This document shows positions 26,440-36,806 of a DNA stretch of 64,000 bases, one piece after another (the first letter of the stretch is position 1; each line of letters opens with the position of its first letter). The notes under the pieces were generated by a model that saw only the letters and a list, made by a program, of their open reading frames with translations, was not told the origin of the DNA and searched no databases. The position numbers were made by a program, and so were the translations under genes. The stretch comes from Polaromonas sp. A23 (GTDB lineage Bacteria > Pseudomonadota > Gammaproteobacteria > Burkholderiales > Burkholderiaceae_C): positions 186,001 to 250,000 of the forward strand of contig NZ_MUNO01000045.1 in NCBI RefSeq assembly GCF_002001015.1. Reading direction: 5' to 3'.

Positions 26440-27219
26440 TTACAAGGTCAGGACGGCAGCGGGCAAATCAAGGCTTTTGATCTTGCTGGCAGCCTTGTCT
26501 GCATCGGCTTTGGTGGCAAAAGGCCCGACCCGCACGCGAATGCGCTTGCCGTCTTTGGTTTCTGCCACCTGCGTATAAGTCTTGAGCCCCGCGCGTTCCA
26601 GCTTCTGCCGCACTTCACGGGCCTTGTCGGCATCAGCGAAAGCGCCAACCTGCACCACCAGTCGCCCTTCGGCCTCATGGGCCGCGGCCTTGGCCGACGG
26701 CGCCGCCGCTACCTTGCCGTCGAGCAGGGCCTTGGCGCGTGCAGCTTCATCACTGGCCGGTGGCGCTTTGGCAGCCACCTTGGGTTCTGGTTTGGGCTCT
26801 GCTTTGGGTTCCGGCTTTGCTTCTGTCTTGATAGCTGCCGACGCAGGCGCAGCGGGGGCTGCAGCCTTTTTCTCAGTAATTATTTCTTCGCGGGGTGCGA
26901 GGCTGGACGGCACTGCCACTTTGTCGCCCGTGCTGGATGACGCACTGGCGGTAGGCGCCTGCGCCACTGCTGGTGCAGGCACGGCCAGGGGCTTGGCCCC
27001 GTTTTTAGGCGGTATTTCAATCGGGATGTCCACCGCCACCGGCCGTGGCTGCGTGTCAAACAGTAATGGGAAACCAATCACGCCGGCCAGAACAAGCACC
27101 ACAGCACCGATCAGGCGGTGCTTGGCACGCTTGCGTATCACTTCCATGCTCTCGGTCTGGGCGCCAGACCCGGCAGCAGCGGCAGAGGCTTGGCTCCGGC
27201 GAAAGTTGAAAAACGGCAT
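26440..27219 (-). CDS. SPOR-domain protein (DedD-like)
   Basis: A 259-residue protein with a short cytoplasmic start, one membrane segment (about 34-54, LIGAVVLVLAGVIGFPLLF), a Pro/Ala/Lys-rich linker with repeated KPEPK units, and a C-terminal SPOR domain (about 182-258, RLVVQVGAFADADKAREVRQ). SPOR domains bind denuded septal peptidoglycan, so it is probably a division-associated envelope protein. The gene sits between folC and cvpA, as dedD does. Part of the linker (AAIKTEAKP) may derive from the short interspersed repeat family seen elsewhere in the window. Confidence 0.9.
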   Translation of the reverse strand: MPFFNFRRSQASAAAAGSGAQTESMEVIRKRAKHRLIGAVVLVLAGVIGFPLLFDTQPRPVAVDIPIEIPPKNGAKPLAVPAPAVAQAPTASASSSTGDKVAVPSSLAPREEIITEKKAAAPAAPASAAIKTEAKPEPKAEPKPEPKVAAKAPPASDEAARAKALLDGKVAAAPSAKAAAHEAEGRLVVQVGAFADADKAREVRQKLERAGLKTYTQVAETKDGKRIRVRVGPFATKADADKAASKIKSLDLPAAVLTL

Positions 27220-27227
27220 GTGGGTGA

Positions 27228-28553
27228 CTAGGTATCGGTTGATGAAACATGGCGCTCAGGCGCCGCGTGCGGGGCAAAAAGGCGGGGCAGCCCGTCCTTC
27301 AAAACACCCCCCACGGTGTAGAACGATCCGAACACGACAATTCTATCAGCGGGGTCTGCTGCGGCCACTGCGGCCTGCAGGGCCTGCACGGGGTCGGCAA
27401 ACACGGTGGCGCTCACATCCTTGCGTGTATTCAGGCCTTGCCACCTGGCCATCAAATCAGCGCCGGCTGCCGCGCGGGGCGTTGGCAAATCGGTGAAATA
27501 CCAGCGGTCAACCAGGGGGTTCACGCGCGCCAGCATCTGCGCCAGGTCCTTGTCGGCCATGGCACCGAACACGCCATGGGTACACGGATAAAAACCCATG
27601 GCGTCCAGGTTCTCGGCAAGTGCGGCCACTGAATGCGGGTTGTGCGCCACGTCGAGCACCAGCGTCGGCTGGCCGGAAATGATCTGGAAGCGTCCCGGCA
27701 ACTCGACCATGCCCAGGCCGTTGCGCACCGCCTGAGCAGTCACCGGCAGCCGGTCGCGCAAGGCGGTCAGCGCAGCCAGCACGCCGGAGGCATTGACCAA
27801 TTGGTTGGCACCGCGCAGCGCCGGGTAAGCCAGGCCGGCGTACCGGCGGCCACGGCCCGCCCAGGCCCATTGCTGCTTGTCGCCAGAAAAATTGAAATCA
27901 TGGCCCAGGCGCCACAGGTCGGCACCCACTTCGGCCGCGTGCTTGATCACGCTTTGCGGCGGTACGGGATCGCCCACCACCACCGGTTTGCCGGGCCGCA
28001 TGATGCCGGCTTTTTCGAAGCCGATGCTTTCCCGGTCGGTGCCCAGCAACTCGGTGTGGTCGATGTCGATGCTGGTGATCAGCGCGCAATCGGCGTCGAT
28101 GATGTTGACCGAATCCAGCCGGCCACCCACGCCCACCTCCAGGATCACCACGTCCAGCCCGGAAGCCGCCATCAGGCTGAAGATAGCCAACATGGTGAAC
28201 TCGAAATAGGTCAGCGAAATCTCGCCGCGCAAGGCTTCCACCCGGGCAAAGTGCGGCACCAGCGCGGCGGCAGAAGCCATTTCGCCGCGTATGCGGCAGC
28301 GCTCTTCAAAATGCACCAGATGCGGCGAGGTGTAAACGCCGGTGCGGTAACCCGCCTGCTGCAGGATGGCCTCGAGCATTGCGCAGCTCGAGCCCTTGCC
28401 GTTGGTGCCGGCCACGGTGATGACCGGGCAATCAAAACGCAGCGCCATGCGGCTTGCCACTTGGCGGACCCGGTCCAGCCCGAGGTCAATCGCGTGGGGG
28501 TGCAGTCGCTCACAATGCGTGAGCCAATCGTCCAGGGTAGTGAGCTTGTCCAT
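27228..28553 (-). CDS. folC: Folylpolyglutamate/dihydrofolate synthase
   Basis: About 441 residues. The Mur-ligase-type ATP loop is GTNGKGSSC, followed by SPHLVHFEERCRIRGE and DIDHTELLG. The C-terminal domain has LDVAHNPHSVAAL. The enzyme adds glutamate to folates and makes dihydrofolate from dihydropteroate. The frame also allows a GTG start at 28580; I prefer the ATG at 28553 (MDKLTTLDDW), which gives the family's usual length. It is the first gene of the folC-SPOR-cvpA-purF-metZ-gltX unit, with gaps of 2-28 bp or a 4-bp overlap. Confidence 0.93.
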   Translation of the reverse strand: MDKLTTLDDWLTHCERLHPHAIDLGLDRVRQVASRMALRFDCPVITVAGTNGKGSSCAMLEAILQQAGYRTGVYTSPHLVHFEERCRIRGEMASAAALVPHFARVEALRGEISLTYFEFTMLAIFSLMAASGLDVVILEVGVGGRLDSVNIIDADCALITSIDIDHTELLGTDRESIGFEKAGIMRPGKPVVVGDPVPPQSVIKHAAEVGADLWRLGHDFNFSGDKQQWAWAGRGRRYAGLAYPALRGANQLVNASGVLAALTALRDRLPVTAQAVRNGLGMVELPGRFQIISGQPTLVLDVAHNPHSVAALAENLDAMGFYPCTHGVFGAMADKDLAQMLARVNPLVDRWYFTDLPTPRAAAGADLMARWQGLNTRKDVSATVFADPVQALQAAVAAADPADRIVVFGSFYTVGGVLKDGLPRLFAPHAAPERHVSSTDT

Positions 28554-28630
28554 AGAGGGCTGTATTGTCGCTGCTGGCACCTCACCCGTTCACCCGCGGG
28601 AACCGCAGCCCTGCCGTCCACGAGGAAGAA

Positions 28631-28690
28631 TTTGCTATCAAATAAGTAGCTGCTTGCGCCCGCAGGCATTGGGCAAAGTGCCGATTTGAT
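28631..28690 (+). repeat. Short interspersed repeat (family B), intergenic copy
   Basis: TGCTATCAAATAAGTAGCTG and the following CTTGCGCCCGCA match the core seen at 31945, 36741, 41681 and 53132. It lies between the divergent folC and YffB-like genes. Confidence 0.6.
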
Positions 28691-28716
28691 ACTTCAATTT
28701 ATGCCAAAATGGCATC

Positions 28717-29061
28717 ATGATCACTGTTTACGGCATTCCCAACTGCGACACCGTCAAAAAAGCCCGCGCCTGGCTTGCCAGCCGCGGCGTCACTTACACA
28801 TTCCACGACTTCAAAAAGCAAGGCGTGCCCGCAGAACGGCTGCCCACCTGGCAAAAAGCCGTGGGATGGGAAAAACTACTCAACCGCCAGGGCACCACCT
28901 GGCGCAAACTGGAGCCGCAACTGCAGGCTGCAACCACAGACGCTTCCAGCGCCCAGACGCTCATGCTGGCCAATCCCAGCGTGATCAAACGGCCGGTGGT
29001 GGACTGGGGGATCGGCATCACCGTCGGGTTCGACGAAGCCGGCTGGACGGCGCGCTTGTAA
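28717..29061 (+). CDS. ArsC/Spx-family reductase-like protein (YffB type)
   Basis: A 114-residue thioredoxin-fold protein starting MITVYGIPNCDTVKKARAWL, with the single active-site cysteine in NCDTVKKA. It has the YffB features YTFHDFKKQGV, GTTWRKL and a conserved SVIKRPV near the end. It is usually annotated as an arsenate reductase-like protein, but no ars genes are nearby, so an arsenate role is unlikely. E. coli YffB interacts with glutathione; the true function is open. Confidence 0.85.
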   Translation: MITVYGIPNCDTVKKARAWLASRGVTYTFHDFKKQGVPAERLPTWQKAVGWEKLLNRQGTTWRKLEPQLQAATTDASSAQTLMLANPSVIKRPVVDWGIGITVGFDEAGWTARL

Positions 29062-29194
29062 GCACGAACACAGCTTTACAGGGCTTTACCGAACTTTTGT
29101 GCACCAAAACGTGTCTGTTTCATTAAACTTGAAAACTCACTTTTGGACACCCTTGCAGGGTTCGTTCCAGCAGGCTGAAAAAGGAGTCTGAATC

Positions 29195-29923
29195 ATGAAA
29201 AAAGCATTGGTTTTATCGACAGTCGCTGCAGCGTCCGGCCTTTTTGCAGCCCATGCATCGGCGATGGACATCCTGGCGCGCGTCATTTCGAGCACACCGG
29301 TTGTCCAGCAGGTCAGCGTGCCGCAGCAGGTTTGCACCACGCAGCCCATGATCACCCAGGCCCCTCCTTCGGGTGCCGGCGCCGTGATGGGCGCACTGGC
29401 GGGCGGTGCCATGGGCAATGCCATCGGTGACGGTGGAGGCAGGGCCCTGGCCACCATGATCGGTCTCGTGGGTGGTGCCGTGGTCGGCAACAACATCGAA
29501 GGCAACCGCAACCAGGTGCAGAACGTGCAACAGTGCGGCACCCAGACTACCTATGAGAACCGCACCACACACTACAACGTGGTTTATGAATACGCGGACA
29601 AGCAGTACACAGTGCAAATGCCCAATGACCCCGGCCTTTATGTCCGGCTGCAGGTCACGCCGGTAGGCACCCTGCCGGCACAGCCCACACCCCAGGCCAA
29701 TGTGCAGCAGGGCTATGTGCAGCCGTCCCAGCCGGTGTATTCGCAACCCGTCTATACGCAGCCCGTCTATTCACAGCCTGTTTACACACAACCGGTGTAC
29801 GTGCAGCCTGCCGTGGTGGCCTACCCTGGCTATTACCCGCGCCCTTACTACTACCCGCCGGTCGGCGTGTCGCTCAATTTTGGGTACAGCCGCGGGAGCC
29901 ACGGGCACCGCCACTGGCGCTGA
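29195..29923 (+). CDS. Glycine-zipper 2TM envelope protein with QPVY repeats
   Basis: A 242-residue exported protein. The signal peptide (MKKALVLSTVAAASGLFAAH) is followed by a glycine-zipper segment (about 64-103, GAGAVMGALAGGAMGNAIGD), as in the Rick_17kDa/SlyB group. A soluble region follows, then at about 185-208 a run of QPVYSQPVYT-type units (five to six copies), ending in a Tyr/Pro/Gly-rich tail. AAGGAG lies upstream of the ATG. It is probably an outer-membrane or periplasmic protein of unknown role. A strong terminator follows. Confidence 0.8.
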   Translation: MKKALVLSTVAAASGLFAAHASAMDILARVISSTPVVQQVSVPQQVCTTQPMITQAPPSGAGAVMGALAGGAMGNAIGDGGGRALATMIGLVGGAVVGNNIEGNRNQVQNVQQCGTQTTYENRTTHYNVVYEYADKQYTVQMPNDPGLYVRLQVTPVGTLPAQPTPQANVQQGYVQPSQPVYSQPVYTQPVYSQPVYTQPVYVQPAVVAYPGYYPRPYYYPPVGVSLNFGYSRGSHGHRHWR

Positions 29924-29934
29924 GCCGGGCAAAC

Positions 29935-29965
29935 AAAAAAGGGGCTGAAAAGCCCCTTTTTTTTT
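29935..29965. terminator. Bidirectional terminator
   Basis: AAAAAAGGGGCT-GAAA-AGCCCCTTTTTT can serve the glycine-zipper gene on the plus strand and the anti-sigma gene on the minus strand. Confidence 0.9.
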
Positions 29966-30002
29966 GCCCGGCGATTAACCTGCGCACCTCAAACGCAGCC
30001 TT

Positions 30003-30779
30003 TTACAGCGTTGTCTGGATCAGTGCGCCCTTGAAGAGAATCGGCCCGGTGGGCCCACTGCCCGGTGGCACGCCGCCTTTGGGTTCCAGCGTGATGGCCA
30101 GCGCGGGCACCTCCCTGACATCCGTGTCGCTGGCGGTGAGCCGGATCACTTTTTCGCTGCCCAGCACACCCAGCGATTTGGGTCCGCCCGCCTGCGGCAG
30201 CGCCCACAGCTCGAGCGACTTGTCGGCGCTTTCCTGGAAGCCACCGACGCGCTTGAGCACCAGCCTGTTGTTCTTGGGATCAAAAGTCACCAGCATGGAG
30301 GCTGCGGCTTTGTCGTCGGCCAGCACCGCCACATACTGGATTTCAGGCGTGGCCGCGAGCCTGGCACTCAACTCCCGGACCTGGCCATTGAGCTGGGTGT
30401 TCAGGTTCACGCCCACCACCACCGCAGCCACTGCCGCCATGGCACCCGCAGCCGAAGCGCCGCGCCACAAGCCCAGGCTGGCCCACCAGCCCCCCGCGCT
30501 GGCCCGTGGCGCCTGCCGCGCGGCCTGCATCGCACGCGCCTGCTTGTCCGCCTGCACCAGATTTTCTATGCGCTTCCACACAGCCGGGCTGGGCGCTTCC
30601 TGCGGTTGCAGCTCGGTCACCGAAGCCAGCCGGCCTTGCCAGATCAGCGCGGCGGCGCGAACGGAAGCGTGGGTTCGCGCCAGTGCTTCAAACCGGCGGC
30701 GCGCGCCACCGCGCAAGGTGCCCAGCGCATAGCTGGCAGCCAGCTGCTCGATCAGCGCGGGATTGCGGGTCAGGTTCAT
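30003..30779 (-). CDS. Anti-sigma factor (RskA-like)
   Basis: A 258-residue single-pass membrane protein. The cytoplasmic N-terminus (EQLAASYALGTLRGGARRRF) is the part that normally holds the sigma factor. A membrane segment at about 108-127 (AAGAMAAVAAVVVGVNL) is followed by a periplasmic RskA-type domain (LELWALPQAGGPKSLGVL, LAITLEPKGGVPPGSGPTGP). It lies 78 bp downstream of the sigma gene and is read with it. Confidence 0.88.
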   Translation of the reverse strand: MNLTRNPALIEQLAASYALGTLRGGARRRFEALARTHASVRAAALIWQGRLASVTELQPQEAPSPAVWKRIENLVQADKQARAMQAARQAPRASAGGWWASLGLWRGASAAGAMAAVAAVVVGVNLNTQLNGQVRELSARLAATPEIQYVAVLADDKAAASMLVTFDPKNNRLVLKRVGGFQESADKSLELWALPQAGGPKSLGVLGSEKVIRLTASDTDVREVPALAITLEPKGGVPPGSGPTGPILFKGALIQTTL

Positions 30780-30857
30780 ACGCCACCTTCTTCAGAAGTT
30801 TCCAGCCGCAAAGGGCCGGAACAAACAAAATCAATCATCGGCTTCATGCGACCGGAT

Positions 30858-31442
30858 TCATGCGAAATGGGCCATGCAGCCGCGCAGTTTCTCGAGCCCG
30901 CGCCGTATCCATGTTTTCACGGTTCCCAGCGGCAACTTCAGCTGCTCTGCCAATTCGCCGTGGCTTAAATCACGCAGATAGGCCAGGCTGACCACTTCTC
31001 GCTGCTGGTTGTCAAGCTGGCTCAGGCATTGGTGCAAGGCCCAGGCCTGCTCGCCGGCAAGGGCCGTGTCCATCGGGTTGGCGGAATCGCCCTCCAGCGT
31101 TTCAGCCATCACATCGTCGAGCTCTTGCGCCGCGTCGGCCCGGTCCGAGGTACGCCGCCGCAGAAAGTCCAGCCCCCGGCTGCGCACAATCAGGCACAGC
31201 CAAGCCATGGGCGGCGAGAGTGTTGCCTTGTAATCACCTGCGATACGCCAGATATTGATGAATGCTTCCTGCAGCACATCTTCGGCCCAACTCTTGTTGC
31301 CGACCACACGCACAGCCACACCATACAGCTTGGAAGATGTCAATTCGTACAGCGCCCTGAGTGCCGCTTCATCGGCCATCGCCACGCGGTTAATCAGCGC
31401 GATCAATTGGGTGTCCGGGCTTTCTGCGTTCATGGCCGTCAT
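30858..31442 (-). CDS. ECF sigma factor (SigK-like)
   Basis: A 194-residue ECF sigma factor. Region 2 is ALRALYELTSSKLYGVAVRV, then AEDVLQEAFINIW; region 4 is LAYLRDLSHGELAEQLKLPL, then GTVKTWIRRGLEKLR. The paired RskA-type membrane anti-sigma downstream suggests response to an envelope or oxidative signal. A second start, nine bases in (MNAESPD), is equally possible. It is divergent from ppnP. Confidence 0.92.
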   Translation of the reverse strand: MTAMNAESPDTQLIALINRVAMADEAALRALYELTSSKLYGVAVRVVGNKSWAEDVLQEAFINIWRIAGDYKATLSPPMAWLCLIVRSRGLDFLRRRTSDRADAAQELDDVMAETLEGDSANPMDTALAGEQAWALHQCLSQLDNQQREVVSLAYLRDLSHGELAEQLKLPLGTVKTWIRRGLEKLRGCMAHFA

Positions 31443-31608
31443 TGTCCTGCATCAGTGATACGCCACAAGCAGGCAAATGGATTCAGGTTCCCCGCAGGGC
31501 CGGAACGTCACCAGGGTGGCCAGGCACCAAGGATAGGCCCGGGTGACCTAAAATCAATGGTTTTGCAGCTCTTTGCCGTCCGGCTTCCATCCGACTTTGC
31601 CCACCACC

Positions 31609-31926
31609 ATGATTACCGACCACATCGCCAATATCAGCGTTTCCACCCAGGCCAGCGTCTATTTCGACGGCAAATGTGTGAGCCACGGCATCACCTTCCC
31701 TGACGGCACCAAAAAATCCGTTGGCGTGGTGCTGCCGTCCACCCTGGCTTTCAAGACGGGCGCGCCCGAGATCATGGAATGTGTGGCCGGTTCCTGCGAG
31801 TACAAACTGGCCGGCTCCGATGCCTGGCTCAAGTCTTCGCCGGGCGAAAAATTCAGCATACCGGGCAACTCGAGCTTCGACATCCGCGTCACCGAGGCCT
31901 ATCACTACATCTGCCATTTCGGCTGA
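31609..31926 (+). CDS. ppnP: Pyrimidine/purine nucleoside phosphorylase
   Basis: A 105-residue cupin-like protein of the PpnP (formerly DUF1255/YaiE) family, which splits nucleosides with phosphate. YFDGKCVSHGITFPDGTKKS, MECVAGSCEYKL and GEKFSIPGNSSFDI are family features. The frame is open to a TTG at 31573, but the ATG at 31609 (MITDHIAN) matches the family length. Confidence 0.9.
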   Translation: MITDHIANISVSTQASVYFDGKCVSHGITFPDGTKKSVGVVLPSTLAFKTGAPEIMECVAGSCEYKLAGSDAWLKSSPGEKFSIPGNSSFDIRVTEAYHYICHFG

Positions 31927-31944
31927 TCCGCAGGGCAACTTACT

Positions 31945-33328
<1,384 letters not shown>

Positions 33329-33352
33329 ATCAGAACTGACTGATCACCCAAC

Positions 33353-33388
33353 AAAAAGCCCGCCAAGTGAGAGCTTGGCGGGCTTTTT
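33353..33388 (+). terminator. Terminator after argG
   Basis: AAAAAGCCCGCCAAG, a short loop, CTTGGCGGGCTTTTT; symmetrical, so it may also act on the minus strand. Confidence 0.92.
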
Positions 33389-33519
33389 GCTGGCGATTCA
33401 ATCAGATTTGAGCAGAAACCTAAATCATCGGAATGCAACTGGATTAAAGGTCACTCTTGTCCCGGTTGCAGGGAATACAGAGCATCTGACAATTTTCACC
33501 CATACGCGGTGGCAGCCAA

Positions 33520-34365
33520 CTAATCGCCGCCTCCGCCGCACCCCGAGCCGCATCCGCTACCGCTACCGCCATCTCCGTCGCTGCCGCCGCCCGAAGATTC
33601 GCTGCCGCCAAACCCATCCGCATCGCCGCTATAGCTGCCGTCGGAAAAGCTTTCGCCGCAATAAGCGCCCGCTGAACCGCCTGCTCCGTCGTCACGGCGC
33701 ACGCCCTTGCAATCGGCCAGGTAGACAAAGCCGCCGGCTATCGCAAATTTCGCGTCCAACGCAAACAGTAGCGGAAGGCGGCTCGGTTTTTTGGGGTTGA
33801 TGGACTCCTCGCGACAGGCCCAGAACCAGGTGCGGCGCAGGCCGTCGTTGGTTGATGCCTTGCGGCCCAGCACTTCGGCAGGCACATGGTCAACAAAACG
33901 ACCGATCACCAGGTCGCACCATTCGCGGTAGGCCGAGGTGTGCAGGATGAATTCATGCCACATGCTGTCGACCACTTGCGACGGCATCGCGACGAAGCGC
34001 TTGTTGCTGCGCTGGCAGGCAGTGAAAAACTGGCGCAAACCGCGTTCGACCAGTTCGGCGTCTCGCAGGGTTAGGTGCGGATAGGCATCCACCAGCTTTT
34101 GCTTCAGAAAGCGCGGCAGCGGCGCTTCACGCACCAGCCGGCGGCGCTCCGAGGTCGCCCATATTGCGACAAGAGACAGCGGGAAGGCCAATACAAGAAT
34201 GAGCAGCATTGCCCTGTCTGGGTGCAAGCCAGACAACACCGAAACCAGGAACAGGCAACCCCAAAGGATGCCCAGCAACACGGCCGACAAACCTGAATAC
34301 CGTAGCGCCAGCCGGCGCCACAAAGACATCCGCAGCCCCCGATAGGTCTCGCCCAGCCGCGCCAT
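33520..34365 (-). CDS. Membrane protein with GRDP-like domain and Gly/Ser/Cys-rich tail
   Basis: A 281-residue protein. Two membrane segments lie at about 24-44 and 52-70. A soluble domain (about 85-200) has FVAMPSQVVDSMWHEFILHT and SAYREWC, the pattern of glycine-rich-domain proteins. The tail from about 225 consists almost only of Gly, Ser, Asp and Cys (ends CGSGCGGGGD). Convergent with argG, and its stop is only 2 bp... from no other gene on its own strand except murB upstream. Function unknown; the tail might bind metal or be a low-complexity surface segment. Confidence 0.7.
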   Translation of the reverse strand: MARLGETYRGLRMSLWRRLALRYSGLSAVLLGILWGCLFLVSVLSGLHPDRAMLLILVLAFPLSLVAIWATSERRRLVREAPLPRFLKQKLVDAYPHLTLRDAELVERGLRQFFTACQRSNKRFVAMPSQVVDSMWHEFILHTSAYREWCDLVIGRFVDHVPAEVLGRKASTNDGLRRTWFWACREESINPKKPSRLPLLFALDAKFAIAGGFVYLADCKGVRRDDGAGGSAGAYCGESFSDGSYSGDADGFGGSESSGGGSDGDGGSGSGCGSGCGGGGD

Positions 34366-34367
34366 GT

Positions 34368-35420
34368 TCAGACCACCACCGGTTCGGGTTCCAGCAAAAT
34401 GCCGAAACGTTCATACACGCTGGTCTGGATCGCCTTGGCCAAGGTCATGACCTCGCCGCCGGTCACCGGGTTGGCCGGGCCGCCGCGATTGACCAACACC
34501 AGGGCCTGCCGCTCATAAACCCCGGCATTGCCAATCGTCTTGCCCTTCCAGCCGCAGGAATCGATGAGCCAGCCTGCCGCCAGCTTGACGGAGCCGTCGT
34601 CCAGGTGGTAGTGAACGATCTTGGGTTCGCGCAGGATGATGTCGGCGCACTGCTCGGGCGTGACGGTGGGGTTCTTGAAGAAACTGCCGGCGTTGCCGAT
34701 CACCTTCGGATCGGGCAGCTTGGCTTTGCGGATTTCGCAGATCCATTCATAAATTTGTAGCGCGTCAGGCACAACGGACGCGAACTGCGCCATCTTTTTC
34801 TCGATATCGGCATAACCCAGCACGGCTTTCCAGGCTTTGGGCAGGGCAAAGCGCACACGCGTGATCAGCGCCTTGCCGGCCAGGCCGAGCCCGTTGGGGC
34901 CATTGCTGCTGTGTTTGAAAACCGAATCGCGGTAGCCAAAAGCGCACTGCGCTGCATTGAGCGTGAAGCTTTTGCCAGTGGTCAGGTCGATCGCGTCCAG
35001 CGAGTCAAAGCGGTCTTGCAGCTCCACGCCGTATGCGCCAATGTTCTGCACCGGCGAGCCCCCCACGGTACCGGGGATCAGTGCCAGGTTTTCCAGCCCG
35101 GGGTAGCCGTTGTGCACCGTCCAGCTGACGATGTCGTGCCAGTTTTCACCGGCACCGGCTTCCACAATCCAGGCTTTGGCCGTTTCGCCGGCCAGCTTTT
35201 TGCCCTTGATTTCCACCTTGAGCACCAGTGGTTTGACGTCACCGGTGATCACGATGTTGCTGCCGCCGCCCAGCACGAATTTGGGCACCGCCTGCAGGGC
35301 GGGATCGGCCAGCACGGCAGCGACATCCTCCTCGCTGGCAATGCGCACCAGCGCAAGCGCCTTGGCCATGATGCCAAAGGTGTTGGAAAACTGGAGGGGA
35401 ACGTTTTTCTCGACTAACAT
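34368..35420 (-). CDS. murB: UDP-N-acetylenolpyruvoylglucosamine reductase
   Basis: A 350-residue flavoenzyme making UDP-MurNAc for peptidoglycan. The FAD domain has VLGGGSNIVITGDV and IPGTVGGSPVQNIGAYG. The substrate domain has GSFFKNPTV, with the catalytic serine, and LIDSCGWKGKTIGNAG. Length is that of the E. coli type. Divergent from yajQ. Confidence 0.96.
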   Translation of the reverse strand: MLVEKNVPLQFSNTFGIMAKALALVRIASEEDVAAVLADPALQAVPKFVLGGGSNIVITGDVKPLVLKVEIKGKKLAGETAKAWIVEAGAGENWHDIVSWTVHNGYPGLENLALIPGTVGGSPVQNIGAYGVELQDRFDSLDAIDLTTGKSFTLNAAQCAFGYRDSVFKHSSNGPNGLGLAGKALITRVRFALPKAWKAVLGYADIEKKMAQFASVVPDALQIYEWICEIRKAKLPDPKVIGNAGSFFKNPTVTPEQCADIILREPKIVHYHLDDGSVKLAAGWLIDSCGWKGKTIGNAGVYERQALVLVNRGGPANPVTGGEVMTLAKAIQTSVYERFGILLEPEPVVV

Positions 35421-35473
35421 GACGGGATTGTCTCACCCTGCCATCCCTGCAACGCAACCAGGAAACTGCAAAC

Positions 35474-35959
35474 ATGCCCTCTTTTGACACTGTCCTCGAA
35501 GCCGATCTGGTGAAGGTCAAAAACGGCGTGGAGAATACCGCCAAGGAAATCGGCACGCGTTTCGACTTCAAGGGCACGGCCGCCGCGATCGAGCTCAAGG
35601 ACAAGGAAATCACGCTGATCGGCGACAGCGACTTCCAGATCGACCAGATCACCGACATCCTGCGCAACAAGATGACAAAAAGCGCGGTGGATGTTCGCTT
35701 CCTCGATGCCGGCAAAGTGGAAAAAATTGGCGGCGACAAGGTCAAGCAGATCGTCAAGGTCCGCAACGGCATAGAGACCGAACAGGCCAAGAAGATCTCG
35801 CAGCTCATCAAGGGCAGCAAGGTCAAGGTGCAGGCCTCCATTCAGGGCGATGCGGTGCGCGTCACCGGTGCCAAGCGCGACGACTTGCAAGCCGCCATGG
35901 CCATGATCAAAGCGGAGCTGCCTGACATGCCGCTTAGCTTTAACAACTTCAGGGACTAG
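35474..35959 (+). CDS. YajQ family nucleotide-binding protein
   Basis: A 161-residue protein beginning [20 protein letters not shown], with [20 protein letters not shown] and [20 protein letters not shown], characteristic of YajQ. Some members bind cyclic di-GMP and affect virulence genes; others bind nucleic acids. A single gene, divergent from murB. Confidence 0.95.
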   Translation: MPSFDTVLEADLVKVKNGVENTAKEIGTRFDFKGTAAAIELKDKEITLIGDSDFQIDQITDILRNKMTKSAVDVRFLDAGKVEKIGGDKVKQIVKVRNGIETEQAKKISQLIKGSKVKVQASIQGDAVRVTGAKRDDLQAAMAMIKAELPDMPLSFNNFRD

Positions 35960-35965
35960 AGGTTT

Positions 35966-36056
35966 GGCCCCCACGCTCCCCACTGCGTGTGGTTCGCTGC
36001 CCCCCGAGGGGGCGCTGCGCCTGCGGCCCGGCGAAGCCGGTTCCGCGGCCCCGGCT
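35966..36056 (+). repeat. Extragenic GC-rich repeat (family A), copy 1
   Basis: Contains CCCCCCGAGGGGGCGCTGCG and CCTGCGGCCCGGCGAAGCCG; related to 37961-38056 and 39981-40066. It makes strong stem-loops and lies between yajQ and the retropepsin gene. Confidence 0.65.
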
Positions 36057-36059
36057 GGC

Positions 36060-36734
36060 ATGGGATGGAGACACCTCACCCTCTTGCTCATCGCGCTGGC
36101 GGCCTTTGGTGGCATGGCGCAGGCCCAGAGTGTGGCCCTGGCCGGCACGCTGGGCAACAAGGCGCTGCTGGTGGTCAACGGTGCTGCGCCAAAATCCGTA
36201 GCGGTGGGCGAAAAGCACATGGATGTGAAGGTCATCTCCACGTCCGGAGACCAGGCCGTGCTCGAACTCAATGGCAAGCGCCACACCCTGCGCGTCGGGG
36301 ACGCCCCGGTCAGTGTGGGCGCCGGGGGAGGCACGGGCGGCGAAGCCGGCAAGAGCGGCAAAGGCGGCAACCGCATCGTGTTGACAGCCGGCACCGGCGG
36401 CCACTTCGTGACTCCAGGTCAGATCAACGGGCGCGCCGTGCAGTTCGTGGTGGACACGGGCGCCACGAGCATCGCCATGAGCGCGGCCGATGCCGAACGA
36501 GCTGGAATCAACTACAAGAGCGGCCAGCCCATCCAGTTGAGCACGGCCAATGGCGTCGCGCCAGGCTTTCGCGTCAAGCTCAATTCCGTGCGTGTGGGTG
36601 ACGTCGAGGTGTACGACGTTGACGCCGTGGTCATCTCCCAGCCCATGCCCTTCATGCTGCTGGGCAACAGCTTCCTGACGCGTTTTCAGATGGTCCGGGA
36701 AAATGACCAAATGACACTGACCAAACGATTCTGA
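36060..36734 (+). CDS. Retropepsin-like aspartic protease (TIGR02281 type)
   Basis: A 224-residue exported protein. The signal peptide is MGWRHLTLLLIALAAFGGMA, ending at AQAQS. The C-terminal half holds the clan AA motif FVVDTGATS with catalytic Asp, then LGNSFLTRF, the second family landmark. The frame is open to 35964, but that extension is translated from the extragenic repeat, so I start at 36060. It probably acts as a dimer in the periplasm; substrates are unknown. Confidence 0.85.
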   Translation: MGWRHLTLLLIALAAFGGMAQAQSVALAGTLGNKALLVVNGAAPKSVAVGEKHMDVKVISTSGDQAVLELNGKRHTLRVGDAPVSVGAGGGTGGEAGKSGKGGNRIVLTAGTGGHFVTPGQINGRAVQFVVDTGATSIAMSAADAERAGINYKSGQPIQLSTANGVAPGFRVKLNSVRVGDVEVYDVDAVVISQPMPFMLLGNSFLTRFQMVRENDQMTLTKRF

Positions 36735-36740
36735 AGGAAA

Positions 36741-36792
36741 AGCGGCTGTAGCCCTTATTGTGCGGGCATAAGCAGCTACTTAATTCATAGCA
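36741..36792 (-). repeat. Short interspersed repeat (family B), reverse copy
   Basis: On the minus strand: GCTATGAATTAAGTAGCTGC, then TTATGCCCGCA and AAGGGCTACAGC. Lies between the convergent retropepsin and plsY genes. Confidence 0.6.
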
Positions 36793-36806
36793 GACTGCAA
36801 TGCAGC

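Noticed and set aside
28717..29061. Arsenate reductase for arsenic resistance
   Set aside because: The sequence is of the YffB type, and no ars operon genes lie near it.
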